Shown here: positions 1-10,079 of the stretch, in pieces
Layout: every line of letters begins with the position of its first letter
Numbering within the stretch: position 1 is the stretch's first letter
Assembly (NCBI GenBank): GCA_963853835.1
Contig: OY970835.1
Coordinates: 7,121,501-7,185,500, forward strand
Origin: Calendula officinalis
Lineage: Eukaryota; Streptophyta; Magnoliopsida; Asterales; Asteraceae
Direction of reading: 5' to 3'
DNA length: 64,000 bases
Notes under the pieces: model-generated
Databases searched by the model: none
What the model was told of the DNA's origin: nothing
The model's input: the letters and a program-made list of their open reading frames with translations, nothing else
Program-made: the position numbers and the translations under genes

Positions 1-1
1 G

Positions 2-844
2 AACTTCTTCCTTGGACTCCAAGTAAATCAAAGAACAGATGGTATTTTGATAAACCAATCAAAATATGTTAAAGACATCTTGGAGAAGTTTGATATGAAA
101 GACTGCAAAAGTGCAAGTACACCAATGGAAACACACAAACACCTACATCATGATGCTGAGGGGGAGGATGTAGATGAACACTTATATAGATCAATGATAG
201 GCTCTTTGATGTACTTAACTGCATCAAGACCTGACATTATGTACAGTGTTTGTGTGTGTGCAAGATATCAAGCTAGACCTAAAGAACTACACTTGCAGGC
301 TGTCAAAAGAATAATCAGATACTTGAAAGGCAAACCATCACTTGGTCTATGGTATCCACATGATTCACCCTTTGAACTCATAGCCTACACAGATAGTGAC
401 TATGGAGGTGAATGTCAAGATAGAAAGTCCACTACTGGTGGATGTCAATTCTTTGGATCAAGACTGGTGTCATGGCAATGCAAGAAACAAACAAATGTAT
501 CAACATCAACTGCTGAAGCAGAATATGTAGCTGCATCTGCTTGTTGTGCTCAAGTACTCTGGATTCAAAACCAGCTGCTAGACTTTGGTATCTCTATCCT
601 TAAAACTCCCATTTTTATTGATAATCAAAGTGCTATTAGTATTGTGAACAATCCAGTAAAACACTCTAAAACTAAACACATTGAAATAAGATTTCACTTT
701 ATAAGACATTGCAATGAAAAGAAGTTAATCAAAGTAGTTAAAATTCATACTGATGATCAATTAGCAGATCCTTTTACAAAAGCATTTGATGTAGGAAGAT
801 TCAACTTCTTGGTTAGCAGTAATGGAATGATTTTAATAAATTAA
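2..844 (+). CDS. Ty1/copia pol C-terminus: end of reverse transcriptase and RNase H (5' partial)
   Basis: The frame is open from the first bases (NFFLGLQV, the end of the copia reverse transcriptase) to TAA at 842-844, about 280 codons. RNase H landmarks follow in order: the first acidic site in AYTDSDYGG, the DRKSTTGG loop, AEAEYVA with its glutamate, IDNQSAI with the second aspartate, then KTKHIE and the terminal LADPFTKA block typical of copia pol ends. No stop or frameshift is visible in this part, so it reads as the tail of an intact or recently intact polyprotein. The active enzyme degrades RNA in the RNA:DNA hybrid and copies the element inside virus-like particles. Confidence 0.93.
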   Translation, partial: NFFLGLQVNQRTDGILINQSKYVKDILEKFDMKDCKSASTPMETHKHLHHDAEGEDVDEHLYRSMIGSLMYLTASRPDIMYSVCVCARYQARPKELHLQAVKRIIRYLKGKPSLGLWYPHDSPFELIAYTDSDYGGECQDRKSTTGGCQFFGSRLVSWQCKKQTNVSTSTAEAEYVAASACCAQVLWIQNQLLDFGISILKTPIFIDNQSAISIVNNPVKHSKTKHIEIRFHFIRHCNEKKLIKVVKIHTDDQLADPFTKAFDVGRFNFLVSSNGMILIN

Positions 845-879
845 TTTCTCACTCAAAATCATGTGTAAAGTTTTTGTTG

Positions 880-1180
880 TAAAAAGTTATTTATTTGTTT
901 AAGTGTTTTACTACTGGTAGGTCTGTTTTACTGGTATGTAGGCTTGTGCACAAAATACTACTGGTAAGTCAATACTACTGGTGTGTATTAGGTTTACAAA
1001 AATACTACTGGTAAGTCAGTACTACTGATATCCACATATACTACTGGTCGTGTGTGATAGTGGTTTCTACTGATGTCTATAGTTACTACTGATGTCAAAA
1101 TCCTGAGTTACTACTGATGTTCGTAGATACTACTGACGTTTTCTTACTGGTATTTAATCTACTACTGGTCTTTCAACTAT
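880..1180 (+). repeat. Cluster of TACTACTGGT/TACTACTGATG motifs between pol and env-position gene
   Basis: About ten copies of TACTACTG followed by GT, AT or AC lie in 300 bases, at irregular 15-40-base spacing, with several partial copies (TTACTGG, CTACTGATG). The same motif recurs eight times in the 3' LTR (4985-5200) and, in both orientations, inside the env-position gene (3200-3400). The copies are therefore an element-specific dispersed motif, not a simple microsatellite. Sireviruses are known for short conserved repeats in their non-coding parts; whether this motif is the same kind of signal is inference. Confidence 0.8.
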
Positions 1181-1267
1181 CAAATTACCAAACTAACCCT
1201 CATGAAAATAGCCGTTGTGCTATGATTCGAAGGACAATTTAGTATTTTTGCAGGATGAATCGTAAGA

Positions 1268-1276
1268 TATAAATAG
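1268..1276 (+). promoter_or_regulatory. Possible TATA box upstream of the env-position gene
   Basis: TATAAATAG lies about 150 bases upstream of the ATG at 1427. The 3' LTR of the same element carries the identical nonamer at 5331-5339, in the position expected for its promoter. A subgenomic promoter here would be a way to express the downstream gene. This is inference from one motif in AT-rich DNA. Confidence 0.3.
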
Positions 1277-1426
1277 CTGAAGTCGATTAGTTTAGCATTA
1301 TCCTCACATCGATTCGCTAAATCCTCTCGATAAAACCTAACTTACGATCATAAACCCTGCACCATAACAAAATTCTTACTTGTTTCTCTCAAATCAAACG
1401 ATCCAAACTTCTCAAAATCAACAACA

Positions 1427-2026
1427 ATGGCAACTCTACAATCTCTCGATGTTCAAACAGATCTTAAATACTCAGAGTTTCACAATATGTGTGCATTCCT
1501 AAAGAATCCAGACGGTACAAAAGACTTTCGTCCAATAGTACAATTCTTGAAGAACTCATACATCAAGTTCGCCTTAACTGTAAAACCGAAAGCATATCAA
1601 CAACACCTGGTTGATTTCTGGACAAATGCTGAACGAACTGAAGGGTCAACCATGTCAATGATTAAATCAACTATGGATGGCAAAACGGTCACAATAACTG
1701 AACAATCTATTCGACACCATCTACAACTACATGATGATGCAGGTATGTTTTCACTTCCTAAGGAATACATTGTTGAAATTTTAAATAAAATGGGTTATGA
1801 GGGAAGACTTGACATAGTAACTTTTCAAAAGGGTCTTCTCTCCCCACAATGGAAATTTCTTGTACATAACATTCAACATTGTATTTCTCCTAAAAGAAGT
1901 ACCTGGAATGAGTTTAACAAATCAATAGCATCTGCTGTTGTTTGTTTATGCACAGACCAGATATTTAATTTTTCAAATATGATTTTTGAAGGTATGTTGG
2001 AAATCTTAGTGCTTCAAAATTTTTAA
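1427..2026 (+). pseudogene. Env-position gene of Sirevirus element, piece 1 (N-terminal)
   Basis: This is a 199-codon open frame from ATG at 1427, the first ATG after the TATA-like site. The protein starts with a soluble-looking segment (YSEFHNMCAFL, FLKNSYIKFALTV, HLVDFW) that I recognise as the conserved N-terminus of the long extra ORF of Asteraceae Sireviruses. It has no signal peptide or membrane segment, and its function is unknown. The frame breaks near 1997-2001, where one base appears to have been lost: after GML the family-like reading continues in the next frame. The TAA at 2024-2026 overlaps the next ATG by one base, which is an accident of the frameshift and not a coupled start. 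Confidence 0.7.
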
Positions 2027-3606
2027 TGTATCCCAGATTTCTTCAACATATCTTAAACTGTGAATTACAAAACTTGTCAACTCCAAAAAATATTTTTATA
2101 ATTCCTGAGTTGAACAAGAAAGTTTTCTCTAATATGAGAAAACAATTTAAATTTTCGGGCAAGGAAACCCCTCTGTTTCCTAACATGATCAAAGATCACT
2201 CTCTTATTGGAGAAGGTTCAATCCAAGCTACTACCCAAATTGAACCTCAACCCACTCCATCACCCCCAAATGCAGCCCAAACACCACCCCAAATAGTCAC
2301 TCAATCACCCTCACAAATAGAAGTCCTGAATGTGTCCCAGAAACTTGAAATAAATCTGCAGAGTGCTACTCTTCACTCTGTGGAAGACCTACCAAATAAA
2401 ACCCAAAATATTTCCACAACTTATAAAAGGAAGAAAACTTCCTTCAAGGACACCAGGGGACAAATTGAGTCACACCCCATGCTCCAAGAGTTGTCCTCCA
2501 AGGAGGAGAGAGGACATGAGGCGAGGGCTTTCTCTACTGATGCCCCAAAGGTGGGTGCACAGGACAGTGAAAACATCACTAAGACCCAGACCTCGGCAAC
2601 TCTAAGTGATGACTCTTTTGAGGAATTACTTAGAGGACCCCGGTGCCAAGAAACCACAAGGGGGGGGGGGGGGGGGGGCACTACTGCTTCTTCTAGGAAG
2701 AAGAGGGTGTCCAAACAACCCATTTCATCACCTAGAAGTGATGAGGGTAGACCTGAAACTATTGAATTGACGGAAAGGATGGAAAACCTCAAAGCCAATG
2801 TACCTGTTAGTGAGCCCGATGATCGTGCTAGATGGAGTGAGGGCAATATTAAACAAACTCAATTGACGGATAGGTTGGGATACCTTGAATCCAATGTACA
2901 AGACTGCCTTAAATATCTTACCAATCAAGGAAAAACAATAACAGTGATGAAGAAGCACATTAATACCATCAACAAAAGGATGAGAATGTATGAGCACAGG
3001 CTTCATCAACAAACCAAAATTATAAGAAGATTGAAAAAGAAGCTTGAAAATAGTGAGGCTCCACTAGTTGAGCTCACTAAGGGGGAGAAGGACAATATTC
3101 AAACAATGATTGATGAATCAATTGCAGCAGCAGCAACCTCTCTCCTAAATCTTAAAGAAACTAAAGTTGATGAAGGCCAGGTAAATGTTGAAGGCCCAGA
3201 AAACATGGATACTACTGATGTTCCTGCTACTGATGAACATACAGAAATACCAGTAGTAACTCCTACTACTGATATCATAGCAGTAGTAAATCCACAAGAG
3301 GAAATTATTGCACTAAACACTACTGATGCCCTATCAGTAGTAACTCCTGAAGTCACACCAGTAGTAACTACCTTGGTTACTACTGAAGAGGAAGAAATAG
3401 TTTTACCAGAGCTAATTGAAAGAGAACGATTTGAAATCATCACCAAACCACCTACACCTGATCAACCACTTATCATACCTAACATTGATGATAATGTGAA
3501 CTGGTTTGAAGTTGATGAGTGCTCACTTCCTCCACATCCAAAAATACTTCAACAAAATGAACTTACATTATTTACCCTTTTTAATAATAATCAGAGGTGT
3601 GCCTGA
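2026..3606 (+). pseudogene. Env-position gene of Sirevirus element, piece 2 (central)
   Basis: This is a 526-codon frame. Its first residues (MYPRFLQHIL) are the direct continuation of piece 1. Next come a Pro/Gln/Thr/Ser-rich low-complexity stretch (about residues 70-220), a Gly run encoded by a 19-G tract (2660-2678), a probable coiled coil near residues 245-350 (heptad-like Leu/Ile spacing, IKQTQLTDRLGYLE and KIIRRLKKKLE), then an acidic Thr/Val-rich tail whose DNA holds TACTACTG motifs in both orientations. It ends at TGA 3604-3606. The family-like reading moves to another frame near 3590-3597, consistent with a second single-base loss. It has no transmembrane segment, so a true envelope role is not supported. 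Confidence 0.68.
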
Positions 3607-4879
3607 TATGAAATATATTCCACCTCCACCTTCAGCTTATATTAGAAAGGGTAAAGAAGTTTATGATGAAGATTACCCTAACAGAGCACTAGGTCACTAC
3701 ATGGTGAACAAAATCAATCTTGTTAGAGCTGATAAACAATCAAGGTGGAAGGTAAAACATAAGAGATACTTAGAGAAAGTAGCTAAGTATCAAGCTCTTG
3801 AGGAGAAGAAAAAGAAGGCTCAAAGTGCAATTCCTGTTCAATTACCTGTTCAAATAGAAGACATTCAGATAGAAGCTCAAAAAGCAGAATTCAAAAGACT
3901 TAGAAAAGTTGAAGAAGAACATATTAAATATCTTGAAGATTTGGTTTCTGAATGCAAGAGAACTAAAAGTGAATTTACTGATGATGTGTTTGAACAGAAG
4001 ACCAATATGATTGAATTTTTAAAAACAAAAGGGCACAATGCAAAGTCCTTTGGCAGAATGAAGATGATGACCATTATTGAAAAATATTGTGCTGCCAAGA
4101 AGAAGGATTTGGCTGAACAAGAAGCAAAAGAAGCAAAGAAATCAAAAGCCCTAATTCCAATCAGTCCAAGTTTATTTAAAGCTGGTAGTATATCAACTAC
4201 TGGTGAATCCTCAACTCCCCAATCAAAGAAGAGAAAGGCTGTTACACAAGAACAGAGTACTAAAAAGAAATCAAAAACAGAACAAATCATTCCTGTTCTT
4301 GAAGTACCTGTTGCTCCCTTGCAAAACAATCCAATCATCAATTGGAGAGTTATGCCTAACAATGTTATAGAAATTGTAAGGGAAGACAAAATTGTACAAA
4401 GATTTACTGGATGGTTACCATTGATTGGATCCTGCTCAAGAAGTGATGTTATTAAACTTCTGATCATTGGAAAACCAAGGATGTCAAAGAAATCATGGAA
4501 AGAGTCTGGTGCTGGATACTTAACAAGAATGATTGATGCTGCATTTTATCCAGACAACTACCCAGAACAATTTACAGATCCAGATAATGTATATGCTTGG
4601 AATGTGATTCCAACTGCCAATATGTACTTCTTTGAAAAATCACACAAAAGGTGTGAGCTCTACTTATATGAAAAAGAATATCCACATTCTGAAAAGACTA
4701 TGTATCAGATATTCACTAACACAATGATGAAACCATATGATGCTGTTATGTTCCAGAACAAATTAACTTATTTTACAAAGAGAAACAGCAAATACATCAT
4801 TGCACAAAGATATCAACAAAATCAAAGAACCCTAGAGAAAAGAAAGAGGGAAGAAGAAGAACAAAAGAAACTTATGTGA
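3594..4879 (+). pseudogene. Env-position gene of Sirevirus element, piece 3 (C-terminal)
   Basis: The frame is open from well upstream (about 3506) but reads as the gene only from about 3594 (GVPDMKYIPPPPSAYI). It ends at TGA 4877-4879. It contains a Lys/Glu-rich helical segment (KYQALEEKKKKAQ to LRKVEEEHIKYLE), a basic patch (SKKRKAVTQEQSTKKKSK) that could act as a nuclear localisation signal, and a better-ordered C-terminal domain (INWRVMPNNVIEIVRE to FTKRNSKYIIAQRYQQ). The polypurine tract follows 22 bases after the stop, confirming this as the last gene of the element. Function is unknown. Confidence 0.68.
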
Positions 4880-4900
4880 TTGAAAGAGAATCAATAAGTT

Positions 4901-4911
4901 TAGGGGGAGAT
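4901..4911 (+). other. Polypurine tract of the Sirevirus element
   Basis: TAGGGGGAGAT lies directly before the LTR start TGTTGG at 4912. It is the standard position and composition for a plus-strand primer of a plant copia element. Confidence 0.85.
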
Positions 4912-5557
4912 TGTTGGAGCAGATCACAGATCAACTTATTACTGATGCAGTTGGTACTGATCATAGTTAATAATGATGAATACTATGGTTGTTACTGATA
5001 GGGCAGAATTACTTACTACTGATAAGTTGATACTGGTGAAGACTATGACTAACTTACTACTGATCAAGCACATAATGAAGATACTACTGATCACAGTAGT
5101 TACTACTGACGTTGGTTTTGGACTTACTACTGATCACCAAAGTTACTACTGACGATACAAATTTACTACTGGTGATTGCAGATTACTACTGGTATACGAT
5201 TTGGAAGCATATCAAATCCGAGATCTTCGTAGAGTTAGTTATAGAATGTAATTCAATGTATATCTTTTATTATTCGATGTAAATCAAGTCCTAGAATAAC
5301 TATGGTAAATAGTTTAGCTTCAAGGACTATTATAAATAGTTCCTTACGAATTGTAAACGTACGTGTGTATTGTGAATTGATAATATACATTGAAGCTTTT
5401 TGTGAAACTGTGTTCTTAATATTTTCGCATATTGTTCTTACAGTTCATCGTTCTTAATTACATTGATATAATGTTAATCCGCTGTAACTTCTATAATCAA
5501 TTAGATCTAAAAGTGTTTATTAACTCTTCATATTTAATCGATCCTGACATTGTTACA
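4912..5557 (+). repeat. 3' LTR of the Sirevirus element (right end uncertain)
   Basis: The LTR starts TGTTGGAGC after the polypurine tract. Its U3 part carries at least eight TACTACTG motifs (4985-5200), then TATAAATAG at 5331-5339 as the probable promoter. CA dinucleotides that could end it are at 5442 (TTCTTACA), 5549 (CCTGACA) and 5557 (TTGTTACA). The missing 5' LTR prevents a choice. Confidence 0.7.
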
Positions 5558-6054
5558 ATCAAGATTATAAATACACCTAGATTCACCTTTTCGGCACGTT
5601 CCACGTATCCAAATATTGTTTCGTCTCCATTTCCAATTCTCTTTCTAAATATATTTGTATATTTGATTTAATCTTTGTGAAGATCAATATCTACTGATAT
5701 GAGGTGTATATAAAAATGTAAAAGATCATACAAATAATGCAATCCAATCGGGAGGTTCCTAAAAGCTCAGAATCGATGGAAAATCGAAGGATAATTACGA
5801 GGGTAAGTTGTTGTTGATAAGGTTCACATTTCACAAGCGGGTGCAATGCAAAGAAGTCGCCATGGGGAAAGTTTATCTCACATCGCGAATTAGCTAAAGG
5901 CAAACCACAACTTTGAGTTGTGCATATCGTTGGTCTTTGATATGTATAATAAATTAGAAATTTCTAGAAAATTAATACCGAGAAACATGACATAACTAGG
6001 ATGGAAAACTTCAAAAACAACATCTAGTTAGGGGTAAAAGTCAATCGAGATGTT
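5558..6054. other. Intergenic stretch, nothing recognised
   Basis: This is AT-rich sequence between the LTR and the GAGCTC-rich repeat. I see no coding frame worth reporting, no terminal inverted repeat and no RNA gene. One ACTACTG-like word near 5690 is isolated. Confidence 0.5.
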
Positions 6055-6845
6055 TGTGAGCTACTCGAGCTCAGCTCGTTAAAAAAATCGATAAAATCTC
6101 GACTTAAACGGCCATGAGCTGAGCTTGACCTAACTTAAAGCTCGTTTTTTAATGAGCCCAAGCATGAGATTCAGATAAAAAGTTCGTATAAGCACGCTAA
6201 ACAAGCTAATATATATTAATTATTACAAAAAATATAATTTTATGATATATATTTGTATAACTTTGTGTTTATCATATATATGTATATAATATAATATAAA
6301 AATGAGATGTTTAATTACACTTTACATACTTCCTCCGATTCAACATAAGTGATACACTTGAGGTTTCACGGTTTTTGAGGCAAAAGATTATAATAATGAT
6401 TAAATTAGATTAATTGAATGGTTAGTGGGGAATGAGTCCCACACCTTTTGAATAAAGTAAGGTTAATGATGCTTTAAAGTAAAAAGTAAGGGTAAAGATG
6501 TCATTTCACTTTGTTAAAGTAGATAGTTAGTGGGCGTGGGTCCATTTTTTTGCCAAATAAGGAAACTTTTCAAAGTGTATCACTTATTTTGAATCACCCT
6601 AAAAATGAAAGTGTATCACTTATTTTGAATTAGAGGAAGTAATATATTTTGTATATATATGAGCTAAAATGGGCCTAAAAGAGCTGAGCCCGAGCTTAAT
6701 TAGGAAAATCTTTACAAGCCGATCTCGAGATAGTTTGCATATAAGGCTCAAAACGAGCTGAGCTTAAAGTTGAGCTCTCTAAACTTTAAACGAACCGAGC
6801 TTGAACATAATCGAGCTCAATCTTGGCTCGGCTCATTGGCACCTT
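6055..6845. repeat. GAGCTC/GAGCTGAGC-rich dispersed repeat, probably one DNA-transposon-derived unit
   Basis: Both ends are dense in GAGCTC, GAGCTGAGC and GCTCGG words (about 6058-6150 and 6665-6845), in roughly inverted orientation. The middle is AT-rich and holds a complete Stowaway MITE. Repeats of this composition are common in plant genomes. I cannot name the superfamily, and no clear target duplication is visible. Confidence 0.45.
6329..6639. mobile_element. Stowaway-like (Tc1/mariner) MITE, 311 bp
   Basis: The element starts CTTCCTCCGATTCAAC and ends with its imperfect inverted complement (ending GAATTAGAGGAAG). Inverted repeats run about 30 bases and include AAGTGATACACTT. TA dinucleotides flank it at 6327-6328 and 6640-6641, the Tc1/mariner target duplication. 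An extra internal copy of the subterminal word GTGTATCACTTATTTTGAAT sits at about 6577-6596. It encodes nothing. Confidence 0.8.
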
Positions 6846-6889
6846 ACATCCAGCTATAATATACTTTTCCATTAAAAAAAAGAAGCTAT

Positions 6890-7267
6890 AAATCCTATAA
6901 TATACTTTCTTCTTACCTTTAGCTACGACATATGGTTTTATGTTATTATTTGTGGAAAAGCTCTCGTGAGGACATGTTTCACCAAAGATTATTTTGTTTT
7001 TTTTTTCTCCTTTTTCCTGAAAAATCTTTAGCCACGACGCATTTAATCGCAAAGGGTATTTTAATTTCATTTTCCTCTTTAATTCCGACCTTTTTCCGAC
7101 GGATGTTTTCGTCACAAAAGATATTTATCGACTATGGTTATGATCATGGTTATATCTGTTGTCGCGAAAGGTTTCCTTCGACGAGTTTTTTGTGGCGACC
7201 CTTTTCTGATGACATGTCATTGCTAGAAAACCTATTCCAACGACATATGGTGATTTTTCTTGTAGTG
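6890..7267. mobile_element. CACTA (En/Spm) transposon terminus, remnant
   Basis: The right edge reads TTTTTCTTGTAGTG (7254-7267), the reverse complement of the CACTACAAGAAAA terminus of plant CACTA elements. Subterminal words rich in CGAC/GTCG lie to its left (7030-7250), as is usual for this superfamily. No matching left terminus was found, so the unit is truncated and its left limit is a guess. It lies where exon 6 of the terpene synthase pseudogene would be expected. Confidence 0.5.
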
Positions 7268-7428
7268 GTCCCCTGGTTCAACTAGTTGATGTTGTCTGTT
7301 TGGTCGGTTTTTCAAAACCATTAATTGGTGGTAATACAAATAAATACAAATTATATTTTCCTCTAACACCGAAATTTTATTTTTTGATAAGAAAAGATGA
7401 GTAGCTATAACTTATAGATTGTACTTAC

Positions 7429-7567
7429 CATCTCCTTGACATAGTGCATTTGATACGCCTTTCCTTCCGTTTCTATTAATTCTCTCATTTCTTCGTGAAT
7501 ATTAATAAGTTCTTGATATATTAGCTTCATGTATTCGGGAAGCACATCCAAGTAGCTTATGGACCAT
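7429..7567 (-). pseudogene. Terpene synthase pseudogene exon 5
   Basis: This exon is 139 bases, with acceptor CTAG and donor GTAAGT. It reads WSISYLDVLPEYMKLIYQEL, INIHEEMRELIETEGKAYQ and MHYVKEM. The arginine codon is split with exon 4 in the expected phase. No exon 6 is found beyond it; CACTA debris begins about 160 bases further on. Confidence 0.9.
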
Positions 7568-7799
7568 CTAGATAATGCACAATTAACATTCACAAAATTG
7601 GTTTAGGTAACGGTTAACATATGAGAGGTGATTTATACACTACAAATATAACTTCCTACACCACACTGTACAATATTTAAATAAAGCAAACCATACAAGC
7701 ATTAGAAAATATTGATTATAGGAAATAGATTAGTTTTTGTGGTGTACGTAGAAATCACCCCACCCCTTAAAATGTAAGGTCAAAAAGTATATTATATAC

Positions 7800-8018
7800 C
7801 TTTCAACAGCTTCTGTAAATATCTCAAGTTCCTCATAAGTACCATAATTATCAAATGTGTCATCCATAACGACTAACCACATGCTTGTTTTGATCTAGAA
7901 CATCCTCGAACGAGAATGTTTAGGCTCGTAATAGACCCCCACTATCCAAAAGTAGCCTTCTATCAATCTGTCTCGAACATAAGGCAACTTTTTCTTCAAG
8001 TCCAAATCCTTCCACCAT
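7800..8018 (-). pseudogene. Terpene synthase pseudogene exon 4 with DDxxD motif and a stop
   Basis: This exon is 219 bases, the canonical exon-4 length. It reads WWKDLDLKKKLPYVRDRL, EGYFWIVGVYYEPKHSRSRMF, then a TAG stop near 7902, then IKTSMWLVVMDDTFDNYGTYEEL and FTEAVER. DDTFD is the magnesium-binding motif for substrate diphosphate. The donor GTATAT is fine, but the two bases before the exon (8019-8020) read GC on the coding strand in place of AG. Confidence 0.88.
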
Positions 8019-9478
8019 GCATCTATATGGTTTATAGCTAGTATATTCATGAATTCTATTTTATACAGTAGTTGAAAAGCTTTTTCAAATTCTATCTCCT
8101 AAACAATTTTGATAGAACTTCTGTCTTCTAACCCCTAATTTTTTGTAACTTATTACTTTCACCTTTTATTTAAAATACTTTATTCATTTTTTATTACTAA
8201 AATCACTTTTCTTCTAAATATTATAATTTATACTTCTAATCTCATTTAAAATATTTTATTCATTTTTTGTTATTAAAAATATTTGAATTAATTTTTTTAC
8301 ATAAAATTTAAGGTAAAAAACGTGAGAAAATTTTACAGTTCATATTTGATTCATTTTTGTTTACTAAAAATATGCGTTCATATTTAATTCATTTTTGTTT
8401 ACTAAAAATATGCCCCAAATCTTCTATAATTTATAGGGAGTGATAAATGTACCACATCTTTTAATGGATACATCACAAGTAGTGTTTCATATGTTTGTAC
8501 AGTTTGCAGTAATATTTATATGTTGTGGTATATTAATCAAAAGTTATGGCGTAGAAATTAATTCTCATAATTTATACAATTAACCTTGTTTAAAGTATTT
8601 TATTAGTTTTATGTTAGTATAATATTTACACTGAATTTTTTTTTACATAAAGTTTATATATTAGTTTATATAGTTGTAGTTAATATAAAGTAGAATCGTG
8701 ATAAATTTATGTACTACGATTGTTTGTATATTGGATGACATCAAACCACGTAAAATACTAGCTCGTAGCCAGTAGCCACCCAAAAACAAAAAATTAATGA
8801 GTCAAATATTGTAATTACTAATTAGTAAGTGGATAAACGAAAACATGTTGTTAGATAATTGTTATTTCTTCATAATGTCACTAACTATAAGATGATACAG
8901 TTTATTAACAAAGTCAATAAGGTCCCTTTTGTTTTAACGTAATCCTCCGTAATCCTTCGTAATTGTAATTCAATTACATTACGAAGAGAGATTTGGATGG
9001 ACTTTTTTTTCGTAATCTAGTTACGACGTAATTTCGAAATACGATATTCGTTGTAATTGAAATCCATCCCAACACCCTATAAATTCAATTCGGTCCATTA
9101 CTGAACTAACAATTTGAATATTTTGTATGCTTCAGATTTTGAAATCGTTTACAAAAATAAAAAAAAAATTAAATTTACAAAAAAAATAAAAAATTTTAAA
9201 TTTAAAATAAATAAAAAAATTATATTTTTTTAAAATAAATAACAAAAAATAAAAATATAATAAACAATAAATAGTAAATAATAAAATTTAAAAAAAGAAT
9301 CTAAAAAAGTTTAAAAAAAATGCATACGTATTGATTTGAATTCCAACTCAAAATTTTGGTAACCAAAAGCGTAACCATATTCAATTACAACCGAATTTAA
9401 TTCCAACCGAATTTAGTTCTTTCGTAACTACGGAAGATATAACACAAGATAATAAGATGTATAAATATAGTTACGTAC
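8019..9478 (-). other. Terpene synthase pseudogene intron 3, AT-rich
   Basis: This is 1.46 kb without coding sequence. It holds an imperfect tandem pair of about 37 bases (8339-8412, word TTCATTTTTGTTTACTAAAA), a block of CGTAAT/ATTACG words (8935-9060 and 9390-9430) that may be a worn DNA element, and A-rich low-complexity sequence (9150-9330). No intact element boundary is visible. Confidence 0.5.
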
Positions 9479-9854
9479 TTGCAAATTTGGCTAAGTTCCT
9501 TTTTGTGCATTGATTGAAGCATATTAAAATCTAATTTTGCAAGTTGCAATAAGGCCTCATTTTGGGAAGCTTCTTGGTAGATAGGTATGTAGCGCACGGC
9601 CTCTAGCCTAGGCAACCTTTTTCGGAGTGGCTGCTTTAGCGCTTGTTGTATTTGGGTTCTTAAAGACAAGTCACAAAAAGGATCGTTGGCTATGATATCA
9701 AGGTGAATTTTAGCAAACTCAAGAGCATTATCGAGTACTTTTTCACCTTCCACCCTCATATTTGCTGCTTCATACAAATTAAGAATACCTTGAACATCGG
9801 TACATAGGGATTCCTTAAAATTTCCCTTCTCGTCTATATGATTCTTAAATATTT
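9479..9854 (-). pseudogene. Terpene synthase pseudogene exon 3
   Basis: This exon is 376 bases, with acceptor TTACAG at 9855-9860 and donor GTACGT at 9478-9473. It is open throughout: IFKNHIDEKGNFKESL, TDVQGILNLYEAANM, RVEGEKVLDNALEF, LRTQIQQALKQPLRKRLPR and FNMLQSMHKKELSQIC. It is the best-preserved exon and gives the family assignment. Confidence 0.92.
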
Positions 9855-10079
9855 CTGTAACGTACATGATAGAAATATTAGGGTAATACATAATATGAGA
9901 TGACATCATAAAAGTCACAAGTTCAATCATTCCCTAGGTAAATATTACTAGATGGTCAAGAGATGGTTCGAAAACAGCCACAACAACTGTTAGGTTGTGT
10001 ACATCAGTAACATTTAAAGGTTTTATATTGATATTCTTAATATTTAACTTAAAGAGGGTGTGAGAGATCATGTTCAAGT

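Larger units (their letters stand above)
1..5557 (+). mobile_element. Sirevirus-type Ty1/copia retrotransposon, 5' part outside window
   Basis: In order the window shows the end of copia pol (reverse transcriptase/RNase H), a non-coding spacer rich in TACTACTG motifs, a long extra gene in the envelope position (now broken), a polypurine tract at 4901-4911 and a 3' LTR starting TGTTGGAGC at 4912. A long gene downstream of pol is a hallmark of plant Sireviruses (SIRE1-like elements). The 5' LTR, gag, protease and integrase lie to the left of the window. The right end is uncertain: the flank cannot be matched to a target duplication because the left flank is not visible. Plausible CA ends lie at 5442, 5549 and 5557. 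Confidence 0.85.

Noticed and set aside
2421..3446. Long minus-strand frames (94-141 codons) opposite the env-position gene
   Set aside because: They are shadows of the plus-strand coding sequence, including the C-run opposite the 19-G tract.
1427..4879. Calling the gene a true viral envelope protein
   Set aside because: No signal peptide, transmembrane segment or cleavage motif is visible. Only its position after pol resembles env.
6932..7285. 117-codon plus-strand frame rich in Phe and Ser
   Set aside because: It lies across the CACTA terminus and T-rich DNA. No recognisable domain, and it crosses an element boundary.
8920..9430. Possible DNA transposon in terpene synthase intron 3 (CGTAAT/ATTACG words at both ends)
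   Set aside because: No pair of terminal inverted repeats or matching target duplication could be fixed by eye. The A-rich centre makes chance similarity likely.
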